Assembly: GCA_002424865.1 (NCBI GenBank)
Contig: DILC01000064.1
Span: 23,269 to 45,318, forward strand
DNA from: Rhodocyclaceae bacterium UBA5602
GTDB lineage: Bacteria; Pseudomonadota; Gammaproteobacteria; Burkholderiales; Rhodocyclaceae
Direction of reading: 5' to 3'
DNA length: 22,050 nucleotides
Made by a program: the position numbers and the translations under genes
The notes under the pieces: model-generated
Databases searched by the model: none
What the model was told of the DNA's origin: nothing
The model's input: only the letters and a program-made list of their open reading frames with translations
In this document: positions 1 to 7,572 of the stretch, in pieces
Layout: every line of letters begins with the position of its first letter
Numbering within the stretch: position 1 is the first letter of the stretch

Positions 1-1647
1 GAGGTGGAAGCGGCTGATCCCACATGCTTGTTTTTGGAAAAAGCGCAGTTGATGCGGCACGAGGCGGCGGGCATTACCACGGCGGCTTTTCCGCCATATC
101 TTGTGCAGTTGGGGCAGGCATTCGCCCTGCATTATCACCACGAACCCGGCGCAGCGGATGATGGCGTGACGCTGGACTTGCCTTTGGTGGCGTTAAATCA
201 GATCTCCGCCCAGCGCTGCGAGTGGCTGGTGCCCGGGTTGTTAAAGGAAAAAGTGCTGGCACTCTTGAAAACCCTGCCGCAAAAGTATCGCCATCGCTTG
301 CAGCCGTTGGATGTGTTTGCCGATCAGTTTTGTGATGCGGCGAACACGTCAGAAGCCTCGCCCGAGCTGCCGCTGGTGCGTGCCTTGACGCAAGCGGTGG
401 AAGAAAAGCTGGCCATGAAGCTGCCGCTAGACGCGTTCCGGCTAGGCGAGTTGCGGCCGCATTTATTCATGAATTTCCGCTTGCTGAATGAGCATGGCGG
501 CACCCTGGCAATATCGAGGAATTTGGCGGAATTGCGCACTGAATATCGCGACCGGGTGGCGCAGGCCTGGCAACTCAATACCACTGTTGCCACCGCTGTC
601 GGCGCTGCGGCTGAAAAGGCGGGATTGAAGCGTGTTGGGGCGCCATCGCGTGCTATGCCATCGGTTGAAGAAGGCATTGGGCGGGCGGCAAAGGATATGG
701 GTGCCGCAAGCGCCCAAACCCGCTCCAGCTCCAGCCCCAACACCAATGGCAACCTGGCGCCGCCCGCAGATGACACGGTGCTATACACCGATTGGGATTT
801 TGGCGCATTGCCGGAGTTGCTTGAGGTCAATATCAAAGGGCGGCAGGTGGTGGGTTTCCCGGCACTGGTCGATGCGGATGGGGGCGTGCGCTTGACGGTG
901 TTTGACACGCAAGAGCGAGCGCAGGTCGAGCATCATCGCGGCTTGCTGCGGCTGTTTTCCCTGCAACTGGCAGCGCAAGTGAAAGCCATCGAAAAATTGC
1001 CCGGCCTGCGCGACATGGCCTTGCAGTTCATTCCCTTGGGCACGGAAAAGGAACTCAAGGCGCAACTGGTGGCAGCGACATTGGCGCGCAGTTGCATGAT
1101 GGCGCCTTTGCCATTGGAAAAGTCGGCTTTCGTGACACGGCGTGACGCGGCGCGTGGGCGCATTTTGCTCGTTGCGCAAGAGGTGGCGCGCTTGATTGCG
1201 GCCATCGTGGGTGACTACGCCGTCTTGCAAAAAAAACTCGCCGCAGTACAAAAGGCTTTCCCGGCAACTTACGCGGACATCACGGCACAATTGGCGGCCT
1301 TGCTGCATAAAAACTTTATTGTCGATGTCGCTTATGAGCGGTTGCAGCATTATCCGCGCTATCTCAAAGCAGCCACGCTGCGCCTGGACAAGGCGCGCAG
1401 CGACCCGGGCAGGGAGATGCGTCAGCTGGCAGAATGGCAAGCGCTAGGCAAGCCTTGGGCGCGCGAGTACCATGCGCTGCAAAGGTCGGGGCAGGCCGGA
1501 GATGGCCATGCGCCGGATCCGTTTATGGAAGAATATCGCTGGTTGCTGGAAGAATTGCGCGTGGCGCTGTTTGCGCAGGAGTTGCGCACGCCGTCCCCTG
1601 TGTCGGTTAAACGTCTGCAAAAGATGTGGGAGGCGAGAATGCACTAA
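1..1647 (+). CDS. hrpA: ATP-dependent RNA helicase HrpA, C-terminal part (5' end outside window)
   Basis: HrpA is a DEAH-box RNA helicase; in bacteria it acts in mRNA processing and in rescue of stalled ribosomes. Only the last 548 codons are present: the frame is open at base 1, so the GTG at base 4 is not a real start, and the DEAH helicase core lies upstream. What is visible matches the HrpA-specific C-terminal region (DUF3418): the conserved block EWLVPGLLKEKVLALLKTLP near codon 75, the HLFMNFRLL block near codon 155, and the W-x-FG-x-LPE followed by GFPALVDADGGV near codons 264-296. A Ser/Pro/Ala-rich stretch (about codons 200-255) looks like a flexible linker. It is intact to its TAA stop. 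The next gene starts 108 bp downstream on the same strand. The family call is from remembered conserved blocks. Confidence 0.9.
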   Translation, partial: EVEAADPTCLFLEKAQLMRHEAAGITTAAFPPYLVQLGQAFALHYHHEPGAADDGVTLDLPLVALNQISAQRCEWLVPGLLKEKVLALLKTLPQKYRHRLQPLDVFADQFCDAANTSEASPELPLVRALTQAVEEKLAMKLPLDAFRLGELRPHLFMNFRLLNEHGGTLAISRNLAELRTEYRDRVAQAWQLNTTVATAVGAAAEKAGLKRVGAPSRAMPSVEEGIGRAAKDMGAASAQTRSSSSPNTNGNLAPPADDTVLYTDWDFGALPELLEVNIKGRQVVGFPALVDADGGVRLTVFDTQERAQVEHHRGLLRLFSLQLAAQVKAIEKLPGLRDMALQFIPLGTEKELKAQLVAATLARSCMMAPLPLEKSAFVTRRDAARGRILLVAQEVARLIAAIVGDYAVLQKKLAAVQKAFPATYADITAQLAALLHKNFIVDVAYERLQHYPRYLKAATLRLDKARSDPGREMRQLAEWQALGKPWAREYHALQRSGQAGDGHAPDPFMEEYRWLLEELRVALFAQELRTPSPVSVKRLQKMWEARMH

Positions 1648-1661
1648 GCCTGAGTTCGAGG

Positions 1662-1685
1662 CTAAATTGGATACTAAGTTGGATC
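1662..1685 (+). repeat. imperfect 12-bp tandem repeat downstream of hrpA
   Basis: Two adjacent 12-mers, CTAAATTGGATA and CTAAGTTGGATC, agree at 10 of 12 positions; a more degenerate third copy (TTAAGTCTGGGTC) follows. They sit in the 108-bp gap between hrpA and the EI24-like gene. No function is evident. Confidence 0.4.
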
Positions 1686-1755
1686 TTAAGTCTGGGTCCT
1701 GGACAAGGTATTTTGATGGGTTGTATTGCAGTCTTTGCCAATGAGGGAATTGTGT

Positions 1756-2469
1756 ATGCCTGAACTTTTTGCTGCGTTCACCCAGGCGTTGCGTGACATG
1801 ACGCGTGGCGATATTTTGTGGCACTTGATCTGGCCACCCATGCTGGCTGCTGCATTTTGGGGCCTGGTCGGCTTTTTGATTTGGGCGCACGGGTTAGCGT
1901 TGATGACCCAAATTGTCCCGCAGTTGCCTTGGTCAGGCTGGGAATGGGTGGCGCATTGGGCTGCCGTATTCCTTTTATTGGCCTCCTTTGCCACGCTGAT
2001 TTATCTCACTACGATCCTGCTTGTCGCCTTGGTGGTGCTGCCGTATTTGATCAATTACGTAGCCGCACGCAATTATCCTGATTTGGTTCGTCATGGCCAA
2101 CATGCCTTTGCTCGCAGTTTGGCCAACACGCTGGTTGCGGGGGGAGTGTTTTTAGCGGGGGGCTTGTTGTCTTTGCCCTTGCTGCTGATCCCCGGGGTGA
2201 TCCTGGTCTTGCCCTTGTTTTGGACGGCCTGGCTTAATCAGCGCACATTTCGCGTCGATGCTTTGGTGGAGCACGCTACGGCGGCAGAATTGTCCCATTT
2301 GGTGCGGGCGAAAAAATCCCGGTTTTATCTCGCCGGTACGGGCTGTGCGCTCCTGGCGCATGTGCCGGTTGTGCAGTTGGTCGTGCCGGTCTTCACGGCA
2401 TTGGTGTTTGTCCATCTGGGTTTGGCTTCGCTACGTGAGCAGCGCCAGCAGCAGGGCGTGATGCTGTAA
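1756..2469 (+). CDS. EI24 domain (CysZ-like) integral membrane protein
   Basis: A 237-residue hydrophobic protein resembling the EI24/CysZ family. CysZ proteins are linked to sulfate uptake, but many family members are uncharacterised, so the substrate is open. Long hydrophobic stretches at about residues 23-50, 65-95, 120-150 and 195-225 imply four to six membrane segments. A polar, positively charged stretch (VRAKKSR) precedes the last one. The ATG at 1756 is chosen because AGGG lies about 8 bases upstream; in-frame TTG (1726) and ATG (1741) codons lack a ribosome-binding site. It is flanked by hrpA and an AsmA-like gene, neither pointing to sulfur metabolism. The family call is fairly sure; calling it cysZ would overreach. 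Confidence 0.8.
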   Translation: MPELFAAFTQALRDMTRGDILWHLIWPPMLAAAFWGLVGFLIWAHGLALMTQIVPQLPWSGWEWVAHWAAVFLLLASFATLIYLTTILLVALVVLPYLINYVAARNYPDLVRHGQHAFARSLANTLVAGGVFLAGGLLSLPLLLIPGVILVLPLFWTAWLNQRTFRVDALVEHATAAELSHLVRAKKSRFYLAGTGCALLAHVPVVQLVVPVFTALVFVHLGLASLREQRQQQGVML

Positions 2470-2533
2470 GCCCCTGGGTGGTTATTTGCTACGCACAAAG
2501 TGCCATGCTGATAAGATGAAGCGGGCAGAGGGT

Positions 2534-2561
2534 CTGTTTTAGCGCTTCAGCGTTAAGACAG
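2534..2561. repeat. stem-loop in the EI24-like / AsmA-like intergenic region
   Basis: CTGTTTTAGCGC, loop TTCA, GCGTTAAGACAG. All 12 positions pair when read as plus-strand RNA, with two G-U wobbles. No T-tract follows, so it is not a standard Rho-independent terminator. It may be an mRNA 3'-end hairpin or a dispersed repeat. Confidence 0.45.
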
Positions 2562-2596
2562 GGATGCTTGTCATGTGAGTGGGGTCTTAAAATGGG

Positions 2597-2625
2597 TTGC
2601 ATGGGATTTTGCGCCCTGCTGTATT
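2597..2625 (+). promoter_or_regulatory. candidate promoter for the AsmA-like gene
   Basis: TTGCAT, a 17-base spacer ending in TGC, then TGTATT. The TG one base before the -10 gives an extended -10 element, which partly offsets the weak hexamers. Predicted start of transcription is near 2632, about 39 bases before the ATG. It is a pattern match only. Confidence 0.3.
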
Positions 2626-2670
2626 CCAATGATTCTGAAGCCGTAAATTTTTTGATGAAAAACCAGCCCT

Positions 2671-4884
2671 ATGGATAACCAGACCATTTACGTCAAGACA
2701 GCACGTGGCTTGCGCGCTGTAGTTAAAGGCAAGGCAAGTGATTTGTCGCAGGAGCTTGCTGAAGTATTTGAGGCTGTGGATGGGCGCCTGAATTTTCAAG
2801 GCCTGTTGAAAAAACTGCCTAAGCATTCTGCCGCCTCGCTGCAACATATTATTGAGACCTTGACTGAAAAAGATTACGTGCGTAAATCCTATGACGTTCT
2901 GGCCGATGGGGAGATTTCGATTGAGTTGTCTTTCCCCGATCAAGACTCAGCTGCAAAAGCCTTAACGGCATCTTTGCCGCCGGGTTCTGATTTTTCCCTG
3001 CGTGAATCCATTGAAGCAAAATTGCGTGGGCATCAGGAAAATGAAGCGGCCATGCAAAAAAAGCTTGCGGATGAGCAGGCGCGAAAAATTACGGCAGCCT
3101 GGCAGCGCGAGGTAGAGGTTAAATACAAGCAAAACGAGTTAGCGCCGGATAGTCAGGCCGCGCCTGAGGCTTCTGATGTGTCTGGGGCGCTTGAAATGGC
3201 CAATATGCCCCCAGCCAAAGATCAGCCAGGAAATGCCGAGCCAGAAGCCCCCGGCGAAGAGGCCTTGCTTGAATCACTTTTGCATGCGGCGGATGCGGCA
3301 TCAAAAAAAATTGCCGAAACTGCCTTGCGTCAGCAGATAGAAAAAGACATTCGGCGCGCAGCGACATTGCATACGCGCCATGAGACGGCTCATTTCCAGG
3401 GTGCAAGGACCCATGCACAGGCAGGCATGACTGAGGAAGACCTGTTAACTGGCCATGCCCTTCAAGATTCACCGGACAGTGCGCCCGCCGCCCCTGCCGC
3501 GGCAGGCTTGCAGTTAAGTCGCGAGGCGCAATCGCCTCATGCGGTTTTGCCCGGGGTGCTGTCAGATAAAACATCGGCTGCAGATAGCGCAGCACGCAAG
3601 GGGTCTATTGCGGCGGCGCCTGCAGCAAACGTTCGGCGCGCAAAAACCAAAGCTTCACAAAAACTCCTGGGTGGTATTCTTACGCTGTTGGTTTTATGCA
3701 TGGCAATCCTGCATTTTGTCTCATTTGATCATCAGTTGGCGGCGTTGGAAAAAACCGCCACTGCGCAATTCGGCCAGCCTGTCAAAGCCGGGCGCTTGAA
3801 TTTTTCCTTGTTCCCGTCGCCCCGTTGGCGCTTGCATCAAGTAGAGATTGGCAACCAGAGCCAGATCCGTATTGCGCAGGTCGATGCACAGGTGCCGTTA
3901 ACTGCCTTGTTTGGCGGGAATGCGCCACTCAAGGAGATAGCGGCGGATTCAGCTATTTTGAATGCGGAGGGCGTGGCTTGGTTATTGGCAAGCATCGCAA
4001 AGGAAAATGCAGAGAGCAAGCGCCCTAATCCATTAGGCATAAAGCGGATGGAGGCACAAAAGATTACTGTGAATATCCCCGGCGTTGCTATGCCGGTTTT
4101 CAATGCGGAGGCATTATTGGATGATGCCGGCCACTGGCAAAAGCTTATGCTCAACGCCCCAGGGCAGGAGTTTAAAGCAGAACTTGTGGCTAAAAAGCAG
4201 GGCGCGCAGGTGACGCTTGCTGCGGCAGGCTTTAAGTGGCCCTTGCAGTTCATGGGCAAGGATGAAGTCGATTTACACCGGGATGCTGACGCAAATAAAT
4301 TGGTCCTGAAGCGTTTTTTCGCGACGGGGCTGCTGTTGCCCAATGCCTTTGCTGTCAGTGCTTTCTCGGCACAAACCTTCGGTGGCTATGTTGATGGCAA
4401 AGCCAAATTGGCGTGGGGCTCAGGATGGGCACTCACGGGCGAGGCAACTGCCAAGGCTTTGGATACCCAAATGATGTTGCCGGCCTTGTCTGATGCGGGT
4501 GAGCTGAGTGGCCGCGGCACGTTTGCAATGAGCGCTGCTGATTTATCGGGCCTTTCAAATGCCGCACAAGCGCAGGGCGAATTTTTAGTGGGGCGCGGCG
4601 TGCTGCAGGGAATTGATCTGGGGCGGATGCTGCAAGGCTTGGGTGGTGGCGGAAAAACGGATTATGACAGCCTGAGCGGGCAGTTTGCTTATGACAAGGG
4701 AAACATCCACCTGAGGAAATTGACACTGCTTGCCGGTGGTATCAGTGCGCAAGGCGATGTAGATGTCATTGGCGATAAGCTCACGGATGGCCGTATCCTG
4801 GTCGAGTTGAAATCTGCCTCCTTTACTGAGCAAGGACACTTTTCTTTAGCCGGCAGCCTCAGTCAGCCGCAATTTGTCAAGTGA
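2671..4884 (+). CDS. membrane-anchored AsmA-like protein with N-terminal winged-helix-like domain
   Basis: This 737-residue protein has three parts. Residues 1 to about 75 form a compact mixed helical segment (with VDGRLNFQGLLKKLP in its middle) that resembles small winged-helix-like folds. Residues 80-325 are charged, Ala/Glu/Gln-rich and probably disordered or coiled. A single hydrophobic helix spans about 332-352, after a basic patch (RRAKTKASQK). The C-terminal 385 residues look AsmA-like: VKAGRLNFSLFPSPRWRL just after the membrane, and a repetitive beta-type C-terminus ending in SLAGSLSQPQF. AsmA-like proteins are associated with phospholipid transport and outer-membrane homeostasis. Predicted topology is N-terminus in the cytosol, AsmA domain in the periplasm. 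The start has only a weak ribosome-binding site, but no other in-frame start fits. AsmA assignment is fairly sure; the N-terminal fold is inference. Confidence 0.7.
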   Translation: MDNQTIYVKTARGLRAVVKGKASDLSQELAEVFEAVDGRLNFQGLLKKLPKHSAASLQHIIETLTEKDYVRKSYDVLADGEISIELSFPDQDSAAKALTASLPPGSDFSLRESIEAKLRGHQENEAAMQKKLADEQARKITAAWQREVEVKYKQNELAPDSQAAPEASDVSGALEMANMPPAKDQPGNAEPEAPGEEALLESLLHAADAASKKIAETALRQQIEKDIRRAATLHTRHETAHFQGARTHAQAGMTEEDLLTGHALQDSPDSAPAAPAAAGLQLSREAQSPHAVLPGVLSDKTSAADSAARKGSIAAAPAANVRRAKTKASQKLLGGILTLLVLCMAILHFVSFDHQLAALEKTATAQFGQPVKAGRLNFSLFPSPRWRLHQVEIGNQSQIRIAQVDAQVPLTALFGGNAPLKEIAADSAILNAEGVAWLLASIAKENAESKRPNPLGIKRMEAQKITVNIPGVAMPVFNAEALLDDAGHWQKLMLNAPGQEFKAELVAKKQGAQVTLAAAGFKWPLQFMGKDEVDLHRDADANKLVLKRFFATGLLLPNAFAVSAFSAQTFGGYVDGKAKLAWGSGWALTGEATAKALDTQMMLPALSDAGELSGRGTFAMSAADLSGLSNAAQAQGEFLVGRGVLQGIDLGRMLQGLGGGGKTDYDSLSGQFAYDKGNIHLRKLTLLAGGISAQGDVDVIGDKLTDGRILVELKSASFTEQGHFSLAGSLSQPQFVK

Positions 4885-5017
4885 TAGCGCTAGACGATGG
4901 ATGCTTTGGAGTGACAGGCTTTAGCGCAGGGAGTGTTGCTTTGCGGGCGTGTGCCAGGTATGCAAAATGTATAAAAGAAAATTCAGGACAATAACATAAG
5001 CCAGGGAGCGGACACAG

Positions 5018-5809
5018 ATGGCCCATGCAGCAAAAGAGAGGCGGACGATAGGCGCGGTGATCATTGGTGACGAGATCACCCGCGGCAGGCGCATGGATGG
5101 GCACTTTGCGCGGTTGGTGAAAATCCTGGCAGCGCGCGGCATGACCCTGGATTGGGCAATGTATATCGGCGACGACAGGCAGCGCTTGATTGAGACCTTT
5201 CGGCGTACCTTGGCGAGCCGGGATATCGTGTTCAGCTTTGGTGGCATTGGCAACACGCCTGATGATCACACGCGTCAGGCCGCGGCGGCGGCAGCGGGTG
5301 TGGATTTGGTTTTGCACCCGGAAGCAGAAAAGGAAATCCGTGCGCGCTTTGTCGAGATGGGGCGCGAGCTTACCGTTGAATCACTTGATATGGCGAAATT
5401 TCCGCTGGGCAGCCAAATTGTGCCGAATCCTTTTAATCGGATTGCCGGTTTTTCTTTAGGTGAGCACTATTTTGTCCCTGGCTTTCCGCAAATGGCCTGG
5501 CCTATGGTCGAATGGGCTTTGGATACCCGATATCCCCATCTTTCCAATGCCAATCCGACGGCAGATGAGGCCATTTTGGTGTGGCGAGGCATCGAGAGCA
5601 TGTTGATTCCGCTCATGCTGGCAGTGGAAAAGGATTTTCCTGGCTTGACAACTTTCAGCCTGCCATTTTTAGGGTCGGAAACAGTACGCCCGCATGTTGA
5701 ACTGGGGGTGCGGGGTGCGCCAGCCCAAGTGCCTGAGGCGATGGCGCGATTACGCCAGGGGGTAGTGGCTTTGGGCTACGGGTTTGATGAAAGGCCAGCG
5801 AGCGAGTAG
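5018..5809 (+). CDS. CinA-type molybdopterin-binding-fold protein (MoCF_biosynth domain only)
   Basis: A 263-residue protein with the MoaB/MogA-like fold at the N-terminus of CinA (competence/damage-inducible protein A). Visible hallmarks are GDEITRGRRMDGH near residues 17-29 and GGIGNTPDDHTR at 75-86, the family's substrate-binding loop. The C-terminal nicotinamide-nucleotide amidase domain of full-length CinA is absent, as in many proteobacterial short homologues. The function of such stand-alone versions is not established; a role in pyrophosphate hydrolysis of a nucleotide or pterin is possible by analogy. The ATG at 5018 is preceded by AGGGAG nine bases upstream. It appears to be monocistronic, between the AsmA-like gene (133-bp gap) and ompW (150-bp gap). 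A TATAAA at 4970-4975 could be its -10, but no matching -35 is visible. Confidence 0.85.
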   Translation: MAHAAKERRTIGAVIIGDEITRGRRMDGHFARLVKILAARGMTLDWAMYIGDDRQRLIETFRRTLASRDIVFSFGGIGNTPDDHTRQAAAAAAGVDLVLHPEAEKEIRARFVEMGRELTVESLDMAKFPLGSQIVPNPFNRIAGFSLGEHYFVPGFPQMAWPMVEWALDTRYPHLSNANPTADEAILVWRGIESMLIPLMLAVEKDFPGLTTFSLPFLGSETVRPHVELGVRGAPAQVPEAMARLRQGVVALGYGFDERPASE

Positions 5810-5876
5810 TCCGGCGCAAAGCGGAATGTTGGGGCAAAAAGGGATGGCTTGGCGCTATCAGGAAAGGAGTTTGTTT

Positions 5877-5890
5877 TTGATTTTTATCAA
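5877..5890. promoter_or_regulatory. FNR/ANR-type operator upstream of ompW
   Basis: TTGATTTTTATCAA is an exact match to the TTGAT-N4-ATCAA consensus of FNR-family regulators. The centre (5883.5) lies 41.5 bases before the transcription start near 5925 implied by a -10-like CAAAAT at 5913-5918. That is the spacing of class II FNR activation. The site is read from the sequence; FNR control of ompW is known in enterobacteria. Confidence 0.8.
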
Positions 5891-5912
5891 GGCAAATGCG
5901 GAGGCCGTTAGA

Positions 5913-5918
5913 CAAAAT
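5913..5918 (+). promoter_or_regulatory. candidate -10 element of the ompW promoter
   Basis: CAAAAT matches the TATAAT consensus at four of six positions. There is no recognisable -35, as expected for a class II activator-dependent promoter in which the FNR box replaces it. The transcript would start near 5925 and have a leader of about 35 bases. Confidence 0.5.
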
Positions 5919-5959
5919 ACCATTCTATTTGTATGGTTTTTGTTCATAAGGGGAAGAAT

Positions 5960-6619
5960 ATGACAAAAGAAATAACTTTTAGTGCGCTTGCCGGTGCTTT
6001 GGTGGCGACTTTGGGGATGGGCGCGAGTCCAGTCGCCCAGGCGGAAAATAGCCTGGATGAAGGGCGGTTTATGGTGCGGGTGCGGGCGGTAAATTTAGAC
6101 CCGGCAAACGATTCTGATGCGATCCCGGCGCTTGGTGTTCCGGGTAATGCGATTCATGTGGAAGATAGGGTAATTCCTGAAATTGATTTCACTTATTTTT
6201 TCACTAAAAACATTGCTGCCGAGTTGATACTGACTTACCCGCAAAAGCATGATGTGACCCTCATGGGTACGAATATCGGTTCTTTCAAGCATTTGCCACC
6301 CACCTTGACCTTGCAATATCACTTCCTGCCCGATGCGCAGTTTCGTCCTTACGTGGGTGCAGGCATTAATTACACGCGTTTGAGTTCGGTGAAAATGAAT
6401 GTGCCAGGGGTGGGCGAGTTGGATCTTGAAAACGATAGCATTGGCGGTGCTGTGCAGCTTGGGTTTGATTACAAACTGGACCGGCAATGGTATTTGAATG
6501 TGGATGTAAAGAAAGTCTGGATCAGCAGTGACGTGAGCTTGAAAGCCACGGGCGCCAAGGTAAGTTCGGTGGGTGTTGATCCGATTCTGTTTGGTATTGG
6601 TGTCGGTTATCGGTTCTGA
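5960..6619 (+). CDS. ompW: OmpW family outer membrane protein
   Basis: OmpW proteins are eight-stranded outer-membrane beta-barrels thought to pass small hydrophobic molecules. The 219-residue product has a signal peptide with cleavage predicted after AQA (residue 28), then alternating amphipathic strands. It ends in GIGVGYRF, with the terminal aromatic that the BAM machinery recognises. Family blocks include PTLTLQYHF, FRPYVGAGINYT and GFDYKLDRQWYLNVDVK. The ATG at 5960 is chosen over the in-frame ATG at 5933 because AAGGGGA sits six bases upstream and the signal peptide then starts normally. It is probably monocistronic: a perfect FNR box precedes it and a strong terminator follows. FNR control would raise expression when oxygen falls. 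Neighbouring aromatic-catabolism genes are on the opposite strand, so a shared role is only a suggestion. Confidence 0.93.
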   Translation: MTKEITFSALAGALVATLGMGASPVAQAENSLDEGRFMVRVRAVNLDPANDSDAIPALGVPGNAIHVEDRVIPEIDFTYFFTKNIAAELILTYPQKHDVTLMGTNIGSFKHLPPTLTLQYHFLPDAQFRPYVGAGINYTRLSSVKMNVPGVGELDLENDSIGGAVQLGFDYKLDRQWYLNVDVKKVWISSDVSLKATGAKVSSVGVDPILFGIGVGYRF

Positions 6620-6630
6620 CTATTACGATC

Positions 6631-6676
6631 CACCCATAAAAAAACGCCTGCAAATGCAGGCGTTTTTTTATGGGTG
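6631..6676. terminator. bidirectional Rho-independent terminator (ompW / decarboxylase gene)
   Basis: A perfect 22-bp inverted repeat: CACCCATAAAAAAACGCCTGCA (split here as CACCCATAAAAAAA + CGCCTGCA) at 6631-6652 and its exact complement at 6655-6676. The GC-rich CGCCTGC stem with an AAAT loop is flanked by seven A on one side and seven T on the other. It therefore terminates transcripts from both directions and lies between the convergent ompW and decarboxylase genes. Confidence 0.95.
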
Positions 6677-6706
6677 GCGAAGTCTGGAAATGAACAGCAA
6701 CGCTGG

Positions 6707-7501
6707 TTATGACGCATCAAACGCAATGGCGACTTCGCCCATGCCATCAAAGGTGGCACAGAATTTATCGCCAGGTTCGGCGGGGATGGCTTCGGTAATG
6801 GCACCGCTCATGACAAAGCTGCCGCTGGGCAAGTTCTCGCCTTGTTCGCTGAGCAAATTCACCAGCATGGCAATGGCTATTGCCGGGTTGCCCAGCACGG
6901 CGTCTGACACGCCAGCGGTTTTTTCTTCGCCGTTTTTCTTGAGGCTCACGGCAATTTTGGTGAGGTCAAGCGCGGTGGGGCTGAAGTGTTGTTTGCCGGG
7001 CACGTAGCGGGCGCTGGAACCATTGTCGGCAATCACGCTGGGCAGGTCAAACTTGAAGCCGGAAAAGCGCGAGTCGATAATTTCCAGCGCGGGCACAACG
7101 TAATCCGTTGCGGCCATCACGTCTTCCGCTGTGCAGTTAGGGCCGTGCAAATCGGCGTTGGTGAAAAATGCGATTTCGCATTCTACGCGTGGGTGTACCA
7201 AGTCGCTCGTGGTGACGGTGCTGCCCTCTGCGCGCAAGGTGTCGGCCATCAAAAAGCCGATGCTGGGCACAGAGACGCCCATTTGCTGCATTTTGGCCAG
7301 CGAGGTGAGGCCGATTTTCCAGCCTGCCTGGCGCCCGCCGGCTGCACAGAGTTTTTGCCGCAAGGCGTTTTGCACGGCGTAACCCTCCTGGATGGTCATG
7401 GCAGGAAAGTCGTCGGTGAGTTTGGGAATCGCGTAAGCGCCGCTTTGGGCGGCATGCACACGGTCACGCAGTTGAGTGACTTCGTCCGGGGTGAGCGGCA
7501 T
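6707..7501 (-). CDS. dmpH: 2-oxo-3-hexenedioate decarboxylase (4-oxalocrotonate decarboxylase)
   Basis: This enzyme decarboxylates 2-oxo-3-hexenedioate to 2-oxopent-4-enoate in the meta-cleavage pathway of catechols. The 264-residue length equals that of DmpH. Conserved blocks are WKIGLTSLAKMQQMGV (61-76), HPRVECEIAF (103-112), EIIDSRFSGFKFDLPSVIADN (140 onward) and SSARYV. The likely Mg2+ ligands are E107, E109 and E140. The related 2-hydroxypentadienoate hydratase shares the fold; the FKFDLPSVIADN-type block and the adjacent dehydrogenase favour the decarboxylase. The start at 7501 has AAGGAAA upstream. It lies 71 bp downstream of the dehydrogenase gene and is probably cotranscribed with it, with a hairpin between. 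No tautomerase (xylH-like), hydratase or aldolase gene is nearby, although DmpH normally forms a complex with the hydratase. Confidence 0.87.
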   Translation of the reverse strand: MPLTPDEVTQLRDRVHAAQSGAYAIPKLTDDFPAMTIQEGYAVQNALRQKLCAAGGRQAGWKIGLTSLAKMQQMGVSVPSIGFLMADTLRAEGSTVTTSDLVHPRVECEIAFFTNADLHGPNCTAEDVMAATDYVVPALEIIDSRFSGFKFDLPSVIADNGSSARYVPGKQHFSPTALDLTKIAVSLKKNGEEKTAGVSDAVLGNPAIAIAMLVNLLSEQGENLPSGSFVMSGAITEAIPAEPGDKFCATFDGMGEVAIAFDAS

Positions 7502-7528
7502 GGATTTTCCTTTGGGTCGGGTTTGAAA

Positions 7529-7563
7529 GGTTCATTCATCAAACGGTGTTTGATGAATGAACC
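7529..7563. repeat. perfect 16-bp inverted repeat between the two catabolic genes
   Basis: GGTTCATTCATCAAAC (7529-7544), loop GGT, then the exact complement (7548-7563). In the minus-strand transcript it forms a hairpin starting about 10 bases after the dehydrogenase stop codon and ending before the ribosome-binding site of the decarboxylase gene. No U-tract follows, so it is not an ordinary terminator. It may set mRNA stability, bind a protein, or belong to a dispersed repeat family. Confidence 0.9.
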
Positions 7564-7572
7564 GGCCAGTGA

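Noticed and set aside
781..1440. Long minus-strand open frame inside hrpA
   Set aside because: Antisense shadow of a conserved coding region, with a low-complexity, Arg/Gln/His-rich translation.
4..1647. A complete 547-residue gene starting with GTG at base 4
   Set aside because: The frame is open at the window edge and the product is only the C-terminal region of HrpA, which is normally over 1200 residues.
5933..5959. Upstream ATG as the start of ompW
   Set aside because: No ribosome-binding site, and it lies only about eight bases after the predicted transcription start; the ATG at 5960 has AAGGGGA and begins the signal peptide properly.
6648..6659. CTGC-AAAT-GCAG resembling a PhaR operator
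   Set aside because: The spacer is four bases, not three, and the motif is simply the top of the ompW terminator hairpin, far from any pha gene.
7529..7563. The 16-bp palindrome as a Rho-independent terminator
   Set aside because: Neither strand has a T-run after the stem; the following bases on the minus strand are TTTCAAACCC.
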